This document shows positions 26,946 to 52,940 of a stretch of 64,000 nt of DNA, piece after piece. Location of the stretch: NCBI RefSeq assembly GCF_954871325.1, contig NC_088776.1, positions 60,846,954 to 60,910,953 of the forward strand, given 5' to 3'. The notes under the pieces are model-generated. The model did no database searches and was not told the DNA's origin. It saw nothing but the letters and a program-made list of their open reading frames with translations. Position numbers and translations under genes: made by a program. The number at the start of each line of letters is the position of its first letter. Positions within the stretch are counted from its first letter, which is position 1. The stretch comes from Gordionus sp. m RMFG-2023 (taxonomy: Eukaryota > Nematomorpha > Gordioida > Chordodea > Parachordodidae).

Positions 26946-27545
26946 AAAATTTGATAGTCGTGTGGAATTTAAATTTTAATATTGCAAAATTTGATTGTTA
27001 ATGAGAAAATTGTAAAAATTAGATGCACACGTGCAGTTTTTTATGTTTTTTAAAAAATGTTATATTAATGTATAATATGTGGGTCATATTATATTTTGTT
27101 ATTATAGTTGGTAAAAGAAAGTTGGAGAATAAAATGTTTACAGGAGTTGGGAAATAAGTTCATTAATATAAAGTTGTTTGTTATAAAAAATAGTTAATTA
27201 TAAAGGAATTAAAAAGTAAAATTAGAAGATTATAAAAATTGTAAGCGGTATTGAGAAGAGACGAAACGTTAATTGCGAAAAAGCAACTGGTAGTAAAATA
27301 GAGAAATCATTGGAAATATAAGGGTAAGAGAATAAAAATAATAAAAAGAAAATAATAAGGTTTTTGTTTTGTGTAATGGTTCATTATGTAAAATTAAAAA
27401 AATAATAAGATTGTTTTTTTGTGTAATGGTTCATTATGTAAAAGAAATAGGGGTATTGTGAATATGTTGTTAAAGATATTAAGAAAAAAATTTGACTTGC
27501 TTACTGTGTGTAATATACTGTGTAATCAACTCAATAAATTACAAT

Positions 27546-28266
27546 GATGCTTACTCAATAAATTACAATGATGCAATAGATCTATGATACATTAACCATA
27601 ATTTAATGATAATCAACAATGCTGGATAAGGATACCAAGCTTAAAATAGAATGATCATGACTGACCAATGATGCAATGGATAAATCAAACTATGACTCAT
27701 TAATCAGGATAATATTTGATAACAACTAAAACAATCGTTTAATCAAATATCAAATCGTCGTATACGTCAGAAATGAACGATACAATAATACAAGAAAATA
27801 TCAAAGATATGAAGTTTCGCTCAACGTCAATATCAAAAGTATTTCAATGATGCGAAATTTTGAATCAAAAGAATCTAAAAAAATATATATTCTTAAATTA
27901 TAGTTACGGTTAAATGTGGCATGCATTACCTTGAAAAGGGGGTACATGTTGTATTATAATAAATATTTATTTATTATATAAAAAATTATTAAAAAAATAT
28001 TATTAAAAAAGAAATATATTATATTTTGTAAAAATCGGTGTTTATTGATTATTATTTTTTTTTGTAAAATCGTGAAAAATATATAATAAAGAAAAATAAA
28101 GAAGTGTTAAAAAATATTTTGTCTAAGAAAATCAAAGAATAAAAATGTATAGAAAATAAGGATAGAAAAATAATTATATTTTGATTTTATAAATTTATAA
28201 AATGCTTTTATAAAAAAATACTATTTAAAAATAAATTAAGACTGTTAGTATTTTATTGAGTGAATT
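27546..28266. other. AT-rich DNA without a gene
   Basis: A duplicated CTCAATAAATTACAATGATGC word lies at 27529-27572. Otherwise no structure that I can support. Confidence 0.4.
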
Positions 28267-29055
28267 TATAAAATATTAATCATAATATGAATAATTTGTA
28301 ATATTTTGTAAATAAGATATATTTAATGTATTATTTTGTTATCCAATACTTGCATGAATATTGTAATATAATGATATAATGAAAATATTATGTACATTTA
28401 TAATTATTTTCACTAATAGCACTCTTGAGTAATATTGCTTAATGATTTTTATACATTTTTTGTACTATTGGGAAAAATTTCCAACCAAGATCTTAATAAT
28501 TTTAAAAAAATTTCTCAAGCCCACCTCAATCCCTAATAATTTTTAAAACCAAGCCAATATTAATTTTAAAGAATATTTTTTAAGCCCAGTTCAACCCATA
28601 ATAATTAAAAAAATTTCCCAAGCCTGGAGAATAAATTTATAATTAATGAATGGGAAATCTCTGATTTACCAATTAGTCTATGAGTTAACTCCTAGTTATA
28701 TATGGAAAAAAACATGTGAATTCGTAATAAGGGAAACTGGGAAAGCCTGGGCAAACCACTTATTAGAGAATCATGACAAAATGAGGTCTGCGCTAAATAT
28801 TATTATAAGAAATAACAAATATTACCTCGTATTATTGGAGATAACTCCAAAAATTAAGTTATGGAGAAAAATATGGATTGAAATTGTGTTCACTGCAATA
28901 ATTCTTATCTTTGACGTACAGGGTAAATTGAATTTCTACTTGTTTAATAGTTATAATTATATTTTGATTATATAAATCATATATCTATATAAAATATTAA
29001 TAATTTGTAATATTTTGTAAATAGATATATTTAATGTATTACTTTGACACCCAAT
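28267..29055 (+). repeat. unit bounded by ~70-80-bp direct repeats
   Basis: 28267-28347 and 28987-29055 share ATAATTTGTAATATTTTGTAAATA, then ATATATTTAATGTATTA and a final CCAAT, in the same orientation. They enclose a single 109-codon ORF. The arrangement could be a small LTR-like element, or simple duplication. Confidence 0.5.
28646..28975 (+). CDS. unrecognised 109-codon ORF
   Basis: An ATG-initiated frame with protein-like composition: a charged, Trp-containing N-terminal two-thirds (VYELTPSYIWKKTCEFVIRE, KAWANHLLENHDKM) and a hydrophobic helix near residues 75-90 (WIEIVFTAIILIFDV). I do not recognise the family. It is less AT-biased than its flanks and lies alone between direct repeats at 28267-28347 and 28987-29055. 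It could be a Gag-like or accessory product of a small element, or a chance frame. Confidence 0.35.
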   Translation: MNGKSLIYQLVYELTPSYIWKKTCEFVIRETGKAWANHLLENHDKMRSALNIIIRNNKYYLVLLEITPKIKLWRKIWIEIVFTAIILIFDVQGKLNFYLFNSYNYILII

Positions 29056-29215
29056 GTAAAATTTTGTAATGATAAATTATAATTTAAGGTTTTAATATGG
29101 CATTCTACAATTGCATATAAAACTTAAGTTATAGGATCATCTGTTTGTATAGAGAAAAAAATAATAAGTAAAATTAAAAAATCAAAAAAATAAAAATGAA
29201 TACGTAGCGATGACA

Positions 29216-29223
29216 TGACGTCA
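29216..29223. promoter_or_regulatory. CRE-like palindrome TGACGTCA
   Basis: A consensus CREB/ATF site inside the 12-bp palindrome CATGACGTCATG, followed at once by GATGACGTAG. It lies just upstream of a small ORF (29234-29464). In isolation this may be chance. Confidence 0.25.
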
Positions 29224-29233
29224 TGATGACGTA

Positions 29234-29464
29234 GTGAGGACATCGGAAAATTATAATATAGATGAAATGGGTTTTATTTTGATAATTAATCATAGGCCTA
29301 ATATTTTTGATAAAGTTTTTATTTATAAGGATTTTGGTTATCAAATTTTGTATAAAGAACTTAACCAATTAGATATAAATACTCAGTTAGTTACGATATT
29401 ATTATTTGTAATAATATATGTGCTATTCATTACATTGAAATTTCTGATAAGTAAATGTACCTAA
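29234..29464 (+). CDS. unrecognised small ORF with C-terminal membrane helix
   Basis: A 76-codon frame whose start is uncertain (GTG at 29234; the first ATG is about 27 bases in). It has a polar first half and one clear transmembrane segment near the end (LVTILLFVIIYVLFITLKFL), followed by a Lys/Cys tail. No family is recognised. It precedes a decayed Ty3/gypsy fossil and may belong to it. Confidence 0.3.
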   Translation: MRTSENYNIDEMGFILIINHRPNIFDKVFIYKDFGYQILYKELNQLDINTQLVTILLFVIIYVLFITLKFLISKCT

Positions 29465-29499
29465 CCGATATAGTAACAAAGGTAGATAATAATTTAAAT

Positions 29500-30900
29500 A
29501 AAGACAGTGTGGTGTCAGATAATTATTTAAAAAGAATATTTTACTTTAAAAGAAGTTCTAAATGAAATCAAGAAGGATAAATCAGAATAATATAAAGGAT
29601 AATCCGTGCGATATTCCGGAATGTGCGGTGAGATCAGTGGTTATTCCTCCAAGAAGTAAAAGAAGTGAAAGATATAATCAAAATTATATATTGTGATATA
29701 TATAATTTGATTAATATGAATAATAATTTTGTGGCAAATAAATAAAAAATGGTTTTTCAAAAAACAAAATATTTGGTTAAAATATTGATGCAGAAAATAT
29801 TTTGAATAATATTATATGTAACCGTCGTGGTTATAAAGGACACAAGGTTGAAACTTGTATGGCGAAGGAACAGAATTTCCGAATGGGTTTTCCCTTAAGA
29901 ATATCCGTATTAGAAAATTCCAATGTGAGAAAAAATTAGGCATCAATACAAATAAATTTGATGTAAGGTGTTGATTTGATGCATCTAACAAATGTGTCAA
30001 GGGGGGGGGGGAGCACGATTATCTTTTAATTGATGGTTTGGAAAGACCAATATTAATTTTTTCAAGAGTTTTCAGAGAAGTGGAAACGCGATATTCTGTT
30101 ATTGTACAGGAATCGCTAGCCGTCATTTTTGGTTTAACCTGTCGCGAATATTTAATCGGAAAAAATTTGTAATTTACGCCGATCATAAACCATTAATTAA
30201 TTTATTCAAAAAGGATAATTGATAATTATTGTTATCTCCACGATTACAACGTTGGTTGTTATTAGTGGGAAGTTTCAATGTAGAAATTATATATCGTCAA
30301 GGCAAAGAAAATTGTTCGATATTTTATCCTTTTGGGATCGAGTTAAATACTTTAAAGAAATAATTGAATTAGATAAAATTATTTTTAACGGAAAAAAAAC
30401 CATGGAAAAATAATTACAAAATTTATAAAAAATTGAAAAGAATTGTCCGTGGTGGGTGTTTGTTTAGTGAGGGGAAATAGAACCGTAATTCCTTTTAAAT
30501 TACGTAGTAAAATTGTTGATTTATTACATAGATACCATTAGGGTCGGGATAAAATGAAATCTTGGGAAATATGTAAGGTGGCCTGGTATGTATAGGTAAT
30601 GATATTGAAAAAATTATAAGGAAATGTATTCCCTATAATATCTGTGAATCTATGTTCTGTAAAGAAGTAGGTCAAATGTGGCCCAAATCAAAGAAACCAT
30701 GGGAACGTCTCCATATCGATTTCTTCGATCTAGAAAAAAAATCATACATTTGGTGATGGAATCCTATTCAAAGTGGATAGAATATGCAGAGATACATGGT
30801 TATACCTCAAAAATTGTTGTTAAATTACGGGAATTCAGGCGCGTACGCAGCAATTTGTTGTTGGGGAGGAGAGGGGGAGGTATTATTAAATTTTTATAAG
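29500..30900 (+). mobile_element. decayed Ty3/gypsy fossil, third copy
   Basis: In order: a VIPPRSKR segment as found before protease/RT (about 29645), a zinc-knuckle-like CNRRGYKGHKVETC (about 29820-29865), RNase H (VIVQESLAVIFGL, YADHKPLINLF; about 30095-30220), the integrase finger region and KKPWERLHIDFFD / SYSKWIEYAEI (about 30695-30800). The order of the knuckle is unusual. It is broken with many breaks, no LTRs are identified, and it is old. An 11-G run starts at 30001. Confidence 0.7.
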
Positions 30901-30904
30901 ATAA

Positions 30905-31322
30905 AATTTTTGTTATTTAAAAATATCAAACATAAATTTATTAGGACTAATATTATAATATATAAAATTAAAATAAATGTGAATTAAAAATAATAAACGG
31001 ATGCGGTATATTTAAAAAGGTAGCTGGAAATTATCCAGTAATAAGTTTTATCTGAAAAATATTGTTCATTTTTGTAAGCAATACATAAATTTATATTTAG
31101 CAATTATCATTGTATGTTATAATTGGTCTATAATAAAATTATTAATAAGATTTTACAGGTATATGTTATGTCTTTTTATCTAAAAATTGAATAGATAAAT
31201 CCCCGTTATTCGTATCAATGACATTAGTATTGAAAATGTAACTTGATGTATCACGACAAAACACCTAATTATATTAACGGTACGAATACTATTTTTTACA
31301 AATGTGATAATTTGCAATTGAA
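30905..31322 (+). other. region upstream of the ABCC gene
   Basis: About 400 bp between the last retroelement fossil and the ABCC start codon. It should hold the promoter and 5'UTR (or a 5' exon boundary), but I see no convincing TATA or initiator motif in this AT-rich DNA. Confidence 0.4.
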
Positions 31323-46175
<14,853 letters not shown>

Positions 46176-46264
46176 GTAAATAAAAAATTATTTCTGTATT
46201 AATTTTAAGAAGGAAATGGTTTAAAAAGAAATACATATTAAATACAGGAACAATTGATGATTAG

Positions 46265-47640
46265 TTTTTTAATTTCTAACCAGTGCCCATTTCTTTAATT
46301 ATGTTGACTGCTATGGCAATTTCACTACAGGGACCACTCAAGATTCCATCATCAATATACCAAGCGTGGAGCGATAGAGTACATGAAGAGTTTATTGATT
46401 TTATCATGTCATTGATTCCAAGACTAAAGAGAAGGGATCCGAGAGGGTCACCCTGTTGGATACCCTCGACAGAAAGTATATTTTCTTTGTTGAATTGTAA
46501 GATTGTTGGTGATTGGTAGCAAGAGAAAAGAAATTTGGTGTAATCGGGGAAATGGAAGCAAGTTGAATGTAGGAACGTGTTGCGCGAAAGAGTGTTGTAG
46601 GCGTTAGAGAAGTCAATTTTTACTAGGGATTCCTTTTTTGGGTTATTTTCAAGGTGAATTCTTGTCAAGTGCACAGCAGCTTCACACCCACCAGGTACCT
46701 ACACCCAGTTGGTAGGGGCTTAGAATGTGTGCGGCATCGTGTTTGATTCTAGATGCGATTAATTTAGCGACCAATCTACGGTAAGTTGAACCAATGGCGA
46801 TAAGCCGATGTCCTTGTTTGGTTTTTGGAGTGCGATGAGTCTGGCAGAGTAAGGGGTTAATAAAGCTGGGTACGTCTCCATTTAGGATTTTGTTGACTAA
46901 GTTTGTGATTTTAGTGAGAATTGAAACCTGTGTACAGATTACAGGAGAGGTAATATCCTGTAAAAAAATTGGTCTAATCCCATCTAGACCATAAGCCGAA
47001 TCCCGATGAAAAGATAGGATTGCTTCCTTACTTCTTCCTGTGTGAAGTCTGCTGCACAATGGGAATAGGGTTGGGGCAATATTGGCATAAATGTTGTTGT
47101 GGGATGCTTTGATCGAAGCTTAATTAAGGTTTCTAAATTGGATTCCGCCAGAGTGTCATTAGTTGAAATGAGTTTGAGGGTCCCTTTGATATTAAGACTG
47201 TCAATTTTCTTCGAAATCAATGAGGCTTTTTGTTGAAGTGGGGTTATTTTTTTTTGTTTATGGGATGTCTGAAGATTTGGGACTCATGAAGATGAGTGTT
47301 GATGTTTAAACAGGCATCTTTTATTTGTTGTGTTAATGATTTTTGGAGTGATATGTCAGGTATATTGAAAGTATTGTACCCAAAGTTTAAAAATTTTAAC
47401 CATTCTTCTTCTTTGTTAAAATTTTGCAAAAGAGAAGATATGCAGTTGCTGAGAGATTTAGCTACTTGTATTCTCGCTCCTTTGGGTATTCTCGTTATGA
47501 TACTTGGTTTTGTGGAGTTAAGAAAAATATCTGAGAATGAGGCACCAATTACTTGGTTTATATTTAGAAAAACAATTAATATTTTAATAAAATTTTTCAT
47601 TTCTTTCTTTATTTATTTAAATGTTTAATAACTTAAATAT
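46265..47640 (-). mobile_element. LINE fragment: N-terminal region and reverse transcriptase (copy E)
   Basis: The - strand order is: IPKGARIQVAKSLSNCI (47244-47600), then after a frameshift in an A run SLNIKGTLKLISTNDTLAE and LRSKHP (46984-47220), GHRLIAIGSTYRRLVAKLIA and SPYQLGVG (46682-47059), KIDFSNAYNTLSR, EGIQQGDPLGSLLFSL and WYIDDG (46276-46674). These are RT motifs of the R2/NeSL/HERO-type LINE group. It stops inside the RT domain: the 3' half with the endonuclease is missing, which is unusual for a LINE and suggests later deletion. It lies antisense beyond ABCC exon 14. Confidence 0.85.
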
Positions 47641-48405
47641 TGGGAAATCTTTTAGTATTTAGACTACATTGATAGACTTTATAAATTTAACTCGATACTT
47701 ACAAATTTTTATTAATTTAGTTCTTTATGTTATTTATTCTAAAATAAATATTTGGTCATTTTTAATTGAAATTAAATGATTAATTTAAATTTGTCAAAAC
47801 TTATATAATTTATATATAAAATTAAGATAATATTCACTAATTTTGAATTGTGTAATATTTTAGGAAAATTTTGAGAAATATAAAAATTTAAGAATTTGGG
47901 GACATTAATTTTTAAATTATACTTATATAATTTGTTACTCATATAATTTAAGAAATTTACTATATAAATGTTTATTATATAAAAATTTTAATGTGTTTAA
48001 AAATATATTATTTTAATATTTTACTGTCAGTCACAGTTTTAAGTACCTAAATGAAAATTTATTTTATTATTTAAAATAAACTAATTTATATACTGTGAAT
48101 TAAGTAAATTATATGATTAACAATATAATTGTAATATCTTTAATCTTGTTTCTTTAATTGGTAAATAATAAAAACAAAAATTTTAACTTTTATTCAATAT
48201 ATTTATTAAATTTATGAATAAAAATAATTAAAAACTAGCAAAATTTATAAATGTCAACTTATAAAGATTTTATAAATAATTTTCTTTGTCGGAAATAAAA
48301 ATTTTAAAAAAAATTTCTTTATAAGATATTTAATTGGATAATAAATGTAACAGTATAAAATTATGCAACATAACGGTGAAACTAAGGTATATAAAGAATA
48401 CAAAT
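47641..48405. other. AT-rich DNA without a supportable gene
   Basis: Expected to be ABCC intron. I looked for NBD1 motifs (Walker A G--GSGKSS, LSGGQ) on the + strand here and up to 52940 and saw none. Confidence 0.45.
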
Positions 48406-48409
48406 GAAA

Positions 48410-48583
48410 TGTTATTAAATAGATCAATTTAAGTCGATAAAACGCCCAACTCAATATTTTATCTAGCAAAATATTATGCAAATTTGAAGATTTTTCTCAT
48501 GGATGGCACAAAGATGATATCTATTCGCAAAATCTCGAGGCAACCGTTATCAAAAATCGATTGAGCCATATAATACCACAAAA
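48410..48583. mobile_element. degenerate hAT-type MITE
   Basis: CCCAACTCAATATTTTATCTAGC and the CAAAATCTCGAGGCAACCG block follow the order of the 14889-15111 family, with eroded ends. Confidence 0.55.
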
Positions 48584-49098
48584 AAATGAATAATTTTTTT
48601 TAAAAATTCAAAATATTTGTTTATTTTCTTATTGAATAAATAATAATACTATTTATAGAACGGAGTCTTTGAATATATTATAAGATATAATGAGTAAAAT
48701 AAACTATTTAAATTTTAAATTTGAAGATATTTCAAAATATATTGCTATTCTATTCAGAAATTTAATTTAATTAATAAAATTTATTATTTTCTTGATATAT
48801 ATTTTAAAATGATTGATCAGAATTTAATGAGAGTAAAACATGATTATCTATTCATTCCTGATAAAAAAAAATTTTTGAAATAAAAAAATTCTAATTAAAA
48901 ATGATCAGTTAAAAAAAATTGAACATTTTCCGGCTAACCGTTGGATTAAATATTTTAAAACATTGGGCTGGGGATGGAAAGTTGAATTTAAAATATTTAA
49001 AATATTCTCTTTATACAAACTATTCATTTATAACTTTCTCTCAGAAGGGTTAAGTTATCACAAAGAGACTCCTTCTCTTGTACATTTCAATTTTACAG

Positions 49099-49191
49099 TA
49101 TCATTCATGAAATTGTCCAAACTTACAAGATGCGGATATTAACACTTAAAACAACGGATGGCAAAACAGAGGAATTAAATGAATCTATGAA
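49099..49191 (+). CDS. possible isolated exon (ubiquitin-like beta-hairpin)
   Basis: A pyrimidine tract with acceptor TTTCAATTTTACAG (to 49098) is followed by an open frame and a strong donor GTAAGTAAT at 49192. From the ATG at 49130 it reads MRILTLKTTDGKTEELNESM, whose pattern resembles the first beta-hairpin of ubiquitin-like or SKP1-like proteins. No second exon is identified and the match is too short to name. It does not fit ABCC1. Confidence 0.3.
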
Positions 49192-51275
49192 GTAAGTAAT
49201 AAAATTCAATAATAATATAAATAGCATAAATGTTTCATAAAGAAATTGTTTTTTATAAATAATTACTTCATTTTATTTCTTTTGCATACGATATAAAAAG
49301 CCATATTTATAAAAAAATATAATGAGCCGTTGAAAAGTTGAAATGGAGGATAAATATCACAAATATACCATGTTAAGCATGCAAAAATATAATATGATGA
49401 CCCAATATTGATTTTGTACCGTTTTCAAATTTTCTATTAAAGTATAGGAATTAAAGCTTCCAGAAAAACTATTAATTAATAAGATTAAAATCAGAAATCT
49501 TCAGAAGTACATCATTTTTAGGCTAACAAATTTTAAGAAAGTTTTTCGTCTTTCATTAGAACTCGCAGTTTATTTTAAAAGTTAAATTTTGTTATATTTT
49601 GTAAATGGTTTCGAGTAGAAATTGAATTAATAAGAGTGAATGCATGTTAAATGATCCATCATATGATTGATAAATTTTTATTATATAAATTATGTTCCTC
49701 CGTTTAAGCCTGACAGTTTTGAGGATGTTCTTAAGTCGTTACCGGTTCCCAGTTTTGTTAAATTGTTATAGCTTAATAATGAGGTTTAAACTATAAAATG
49801 ACCTCGATTAGAAGTACAAGTAAAAATACAAAGATTTATACTCGTGCAGGAGTATAGTTTGAAAACAAAAAAATCGGCTAATTTGACTCGATCTGCAAAC
49901 CCCCGCGGAAGAAAATATGTTAAGTATTAATGTGCCAGTTAATTTATTTGTACTTTCTATAAAAAAAAAGGGGGAAACTATGATTAATTAATGTGAAGCG
50001 CACTATTTTACTTCAAACTCAAAGTGAAATAATTAAACATGATGGTTAAAAATAAAATTGAACTTAACTATTGTTTTATTGAACAATTGTTGTAACTTTG
50101 ATATCCATTAATCACTTTAAAATATACATAAATTAATATAATATGGGAATTAGAGATCTGCAAAAGTAGTCCCGGCCCGAACCCGGGCCGACCCGGACCA
50201 AACCGATTTTGGGCCGGTCCTGGCCTAATATTTATGAGATAATTTAAGCCGGGTCGGGTCAGGCCTTATAAATATTTTTAAAATATATCTAAATTTATCA
50301 ATTTTATGTTGAATTTTTTATGTAAAATAAAAATATAGGATTTATTTATAGAAAGTAGACGCCAAATAACATATATCGTATATTTTGAGTTATTATAAAA
50401 ATTAATTTTTATATTTTAAATAAATTCGGGCATCGCCGGCAAAATTTTTTTTAAAAAAATTTCGGGTTCGGGCTAGGTTTGAAAAATTAGGCCCTATGTA
50501 CGGGAATGTTAAACATTTTATGAAAAATAACAAATTTTAAGTGTGCCCATTTTGGCTAATGGTACATTTCAATTATTCTTCACCTTTGCGACTATTTTTT
50601 AAGTGTTATTCCAAATAACACATAAACCATTTATTAATGCTCCTTTTTTCTCAAATATATTATATGGTGTATACGTTTAATATTTAAAAATTGTCTTTTA
50701 CAGCTTTAATTATTGGAACATTTTAACCCTTTTATTACAACTTTATCTCGAGGTGATGAATATTATACATATCGTGTATAACATCTAGTTAGGTTATAAA
50801 TTTCCGATAAATTTAGACATACCCGGATGTCCAGTATGAAATATATATCAAACTCTTTTTTGAAGTGAGTGAGGAATATTTAATCTGTCATTCCGAAAAT
50901 AATATTTTTAGAACAACGGAAGGCAAGTAAAAAAAAGTGAAAAATGTAAAAATTAAAAGATTTTTATTTTATTTTTATAACTATTAAAAAACTAAAAATT
51001 TTACAATACTATTTTTTAATTTACACTTTTTACATAAGTTTTTTAAAAGGTTAAATTTTAACAAATAATTTTTACGAAAATTAGGAAAATATAAAAGGTC
51101 ATTAAATAAATTTAAAAGAAAGAAATTTACAAAATCACAAAGTAAAAAATATATAAAGTTTATGCAAAATTTATATATTAACATTTCCCTTTTTTTTAAT
51201 GTCTTCTTTACTTAGTTTTATCCACTTCCAGTTATTCGTTTCTCAATTGCTCCATTAGACATTTGTTCGTATATC
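49192..51275. other. AT-rich DNA with GC-rich repeat islands
   Basis: No gene seen. Two islands at about 50166-50270 and 50418-50510 are rich in GGGCC/CCCGG/CGGGT words (for example GCCCGAACCCGGGCCGACC), in sharp contrast to their surroundings. They look like arms of a degenerate inverted or simple repeat. Confidence 0.5.
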
Positions 51276-52716
51276 TAAGGAACATATTGCTGGTGTTATT
51301 GATCAAAATCTCTTCATTTTTGGTTTATACGTGTATATTTAGGTGTTAAACATTATCCTAAAAAATATTTTGAAAATATTATGATTTGACCGAATGCCGA
51401 GCTTAAAACCGACCAATTACTAAATATTCGATCGACCAAATTTGGTGTTAATATTATTTGGAAAATAATGATTTTTGGTTTATTTATCTATATATACGTG
51501 TAAATCATTATCGCAAAAAATATTTTAAAAATATCGTGATTTGACAGATTACCGATATGAAGACCTAATGACTAAATACTGCCTTGCTGGCGTTATACTT
51601 GGAAAATTCTTCTTTTTTGGTTTATACGTGAACGATAAGTGTTAAGCATTATTCTAATTAATTTTTTGAAAATATTATGAATTGACCGAATGGCGAGCTC
51701 AAAACCGACCACTTACTAAATATTCGATCTACCAAATTTGGTAGTAATATTATTTAGAAAATGTTCATTTTTGGTTTATTTATCTCTATATACGTGTAAA
51801 TCATCCCAAAAAATATTTTAAAAATAACGTGATTTGACCGATAACCGATTTGTAACGAAATACTGCTTTGCTGGCGTTATCCATAGGCTTTAAAAGTATT
51901 AATTCCCCGCATGATGACATAACATTTTCTCTTTCCCGTTTTTTACTTCCTTTTATTAAATTTTCTACCTCTTTTTTTTTTCTCTTCCTCACTAAATTTC
52001 TCCCAAATTGATAAATCTATCTGAAATGACTTATACCCCTCAGCCAAATAATATTCTCCTTTTCCTATCAAAGCTCTTTCGAGATCTTTTTCTTGTATTT
52101 GTGCTTTATTATATATTATATCAATTAAATTAATTAAATTACTTGATTGCCAATTTGTATAACTTTTAAATACATGATTCATGGAGTCACAATTGTTGTT
52201 AGTCCATAAATCACTTTAATTTTATTTTCAAAAAATTAATTAGGATAATGCTTAACACGTTATTGTTCACGTATAAACCAAAAATGAAGAATTTTACATG
52301 TATAATGCCAGCAAGAGTATTTCGGTTTCAAACCGGTTATCGGTCAAATCACGATATTTTTGAAATGTTTTTTGGGATAATGATTTGCACGTATTTATAA
52401 ATTAACCAAAAATGAACATTTTATAAATAATATTGGTCGGTTTTGAGCTCGCCTTTCGGTCAAATCATAATATTTTCAAAAAATTAATTAGGATAATGCT
52501 TAACACGTTATTGTTCACGTATAAGCCAAAAATGAAGAATTTTCCATGTATAATGCCAGCAAGGCAGTATTTAGTCATTAGGCCTTCAAATCGGTTATCT
52601 GTCAAATCACGATATTTTCAAAATATTTTTTTAGGATAATGTTTAACACCTAAATATACACGTATAAACCAAAAATGAAGAGCTTTTGATCAATAGCGCC
52701 AGCAATATGTTCCTTA
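51276..52716. mobile_element. 1.44-kb fold-back element with satellite-like arms
   Basis: The ends are TAAGGAACATATTGCTGG and its inverse (52699-52716). The left arm (51276-51890) is two ~300-bp units, each ending GCTGGCGTTAT and each made of two related ~145-bp subunits containing TTTTGGTTTAT...ACGTG and GTGATTTGACCGAT. The right arm (about 52215-52716) is the inverse of such units. A 12-bp palindrome ACCAAATTTGGT recurs at 51437 and 51732. The centre (about 51900-52190) holds a small coding relic. No target duplication is evident. Confidence 0.8.
51943..52182 (-). pseudogene. coding relic inside the fold-back element
   Basis: A 79-codon frame: NWQSSNLINLIDIIYNKAQI, KDLERALIGKGEYYLAEGYK then SFQIDLSIWEKFSEEEKKKR. 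It looks helical and charged, ending in a basic nuclear-localisation-like tail. A second frame (51801-51992) continues with KRERENVMSSCGELILLKPM. I do not recognise the family. It may be the remains of a captured gene or of the element's own protein. Confidence 0.4.
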
Positions 52717-52940
52717 CAAACTTTCTACTATTTTTCGATTCTAAACCTACTCATTAATTAAATCTCAAAGAAACCTCTATTTTTTAAAAATTTTTTAGGT
52801 TTTTCACATGTATTTGCACCCAAATTCAAAAAAAGCGCTATAATATTTATTCTGGTTTCATAATATTATTTATGTATTTAACGCCCTTTTATGGATATAA
52901 ATTTGTTAAATTTTTAAATTGAAAAATAAAATTTGTAAAT

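Noticed and set aside
30001-30011. Run of 11 G as a G-quadruplex or regulatory motif
   Set aside because: A single homopolymer inside a decayed retroelement; it may be a sequencing or slippage feature and has no partner G-tracts.
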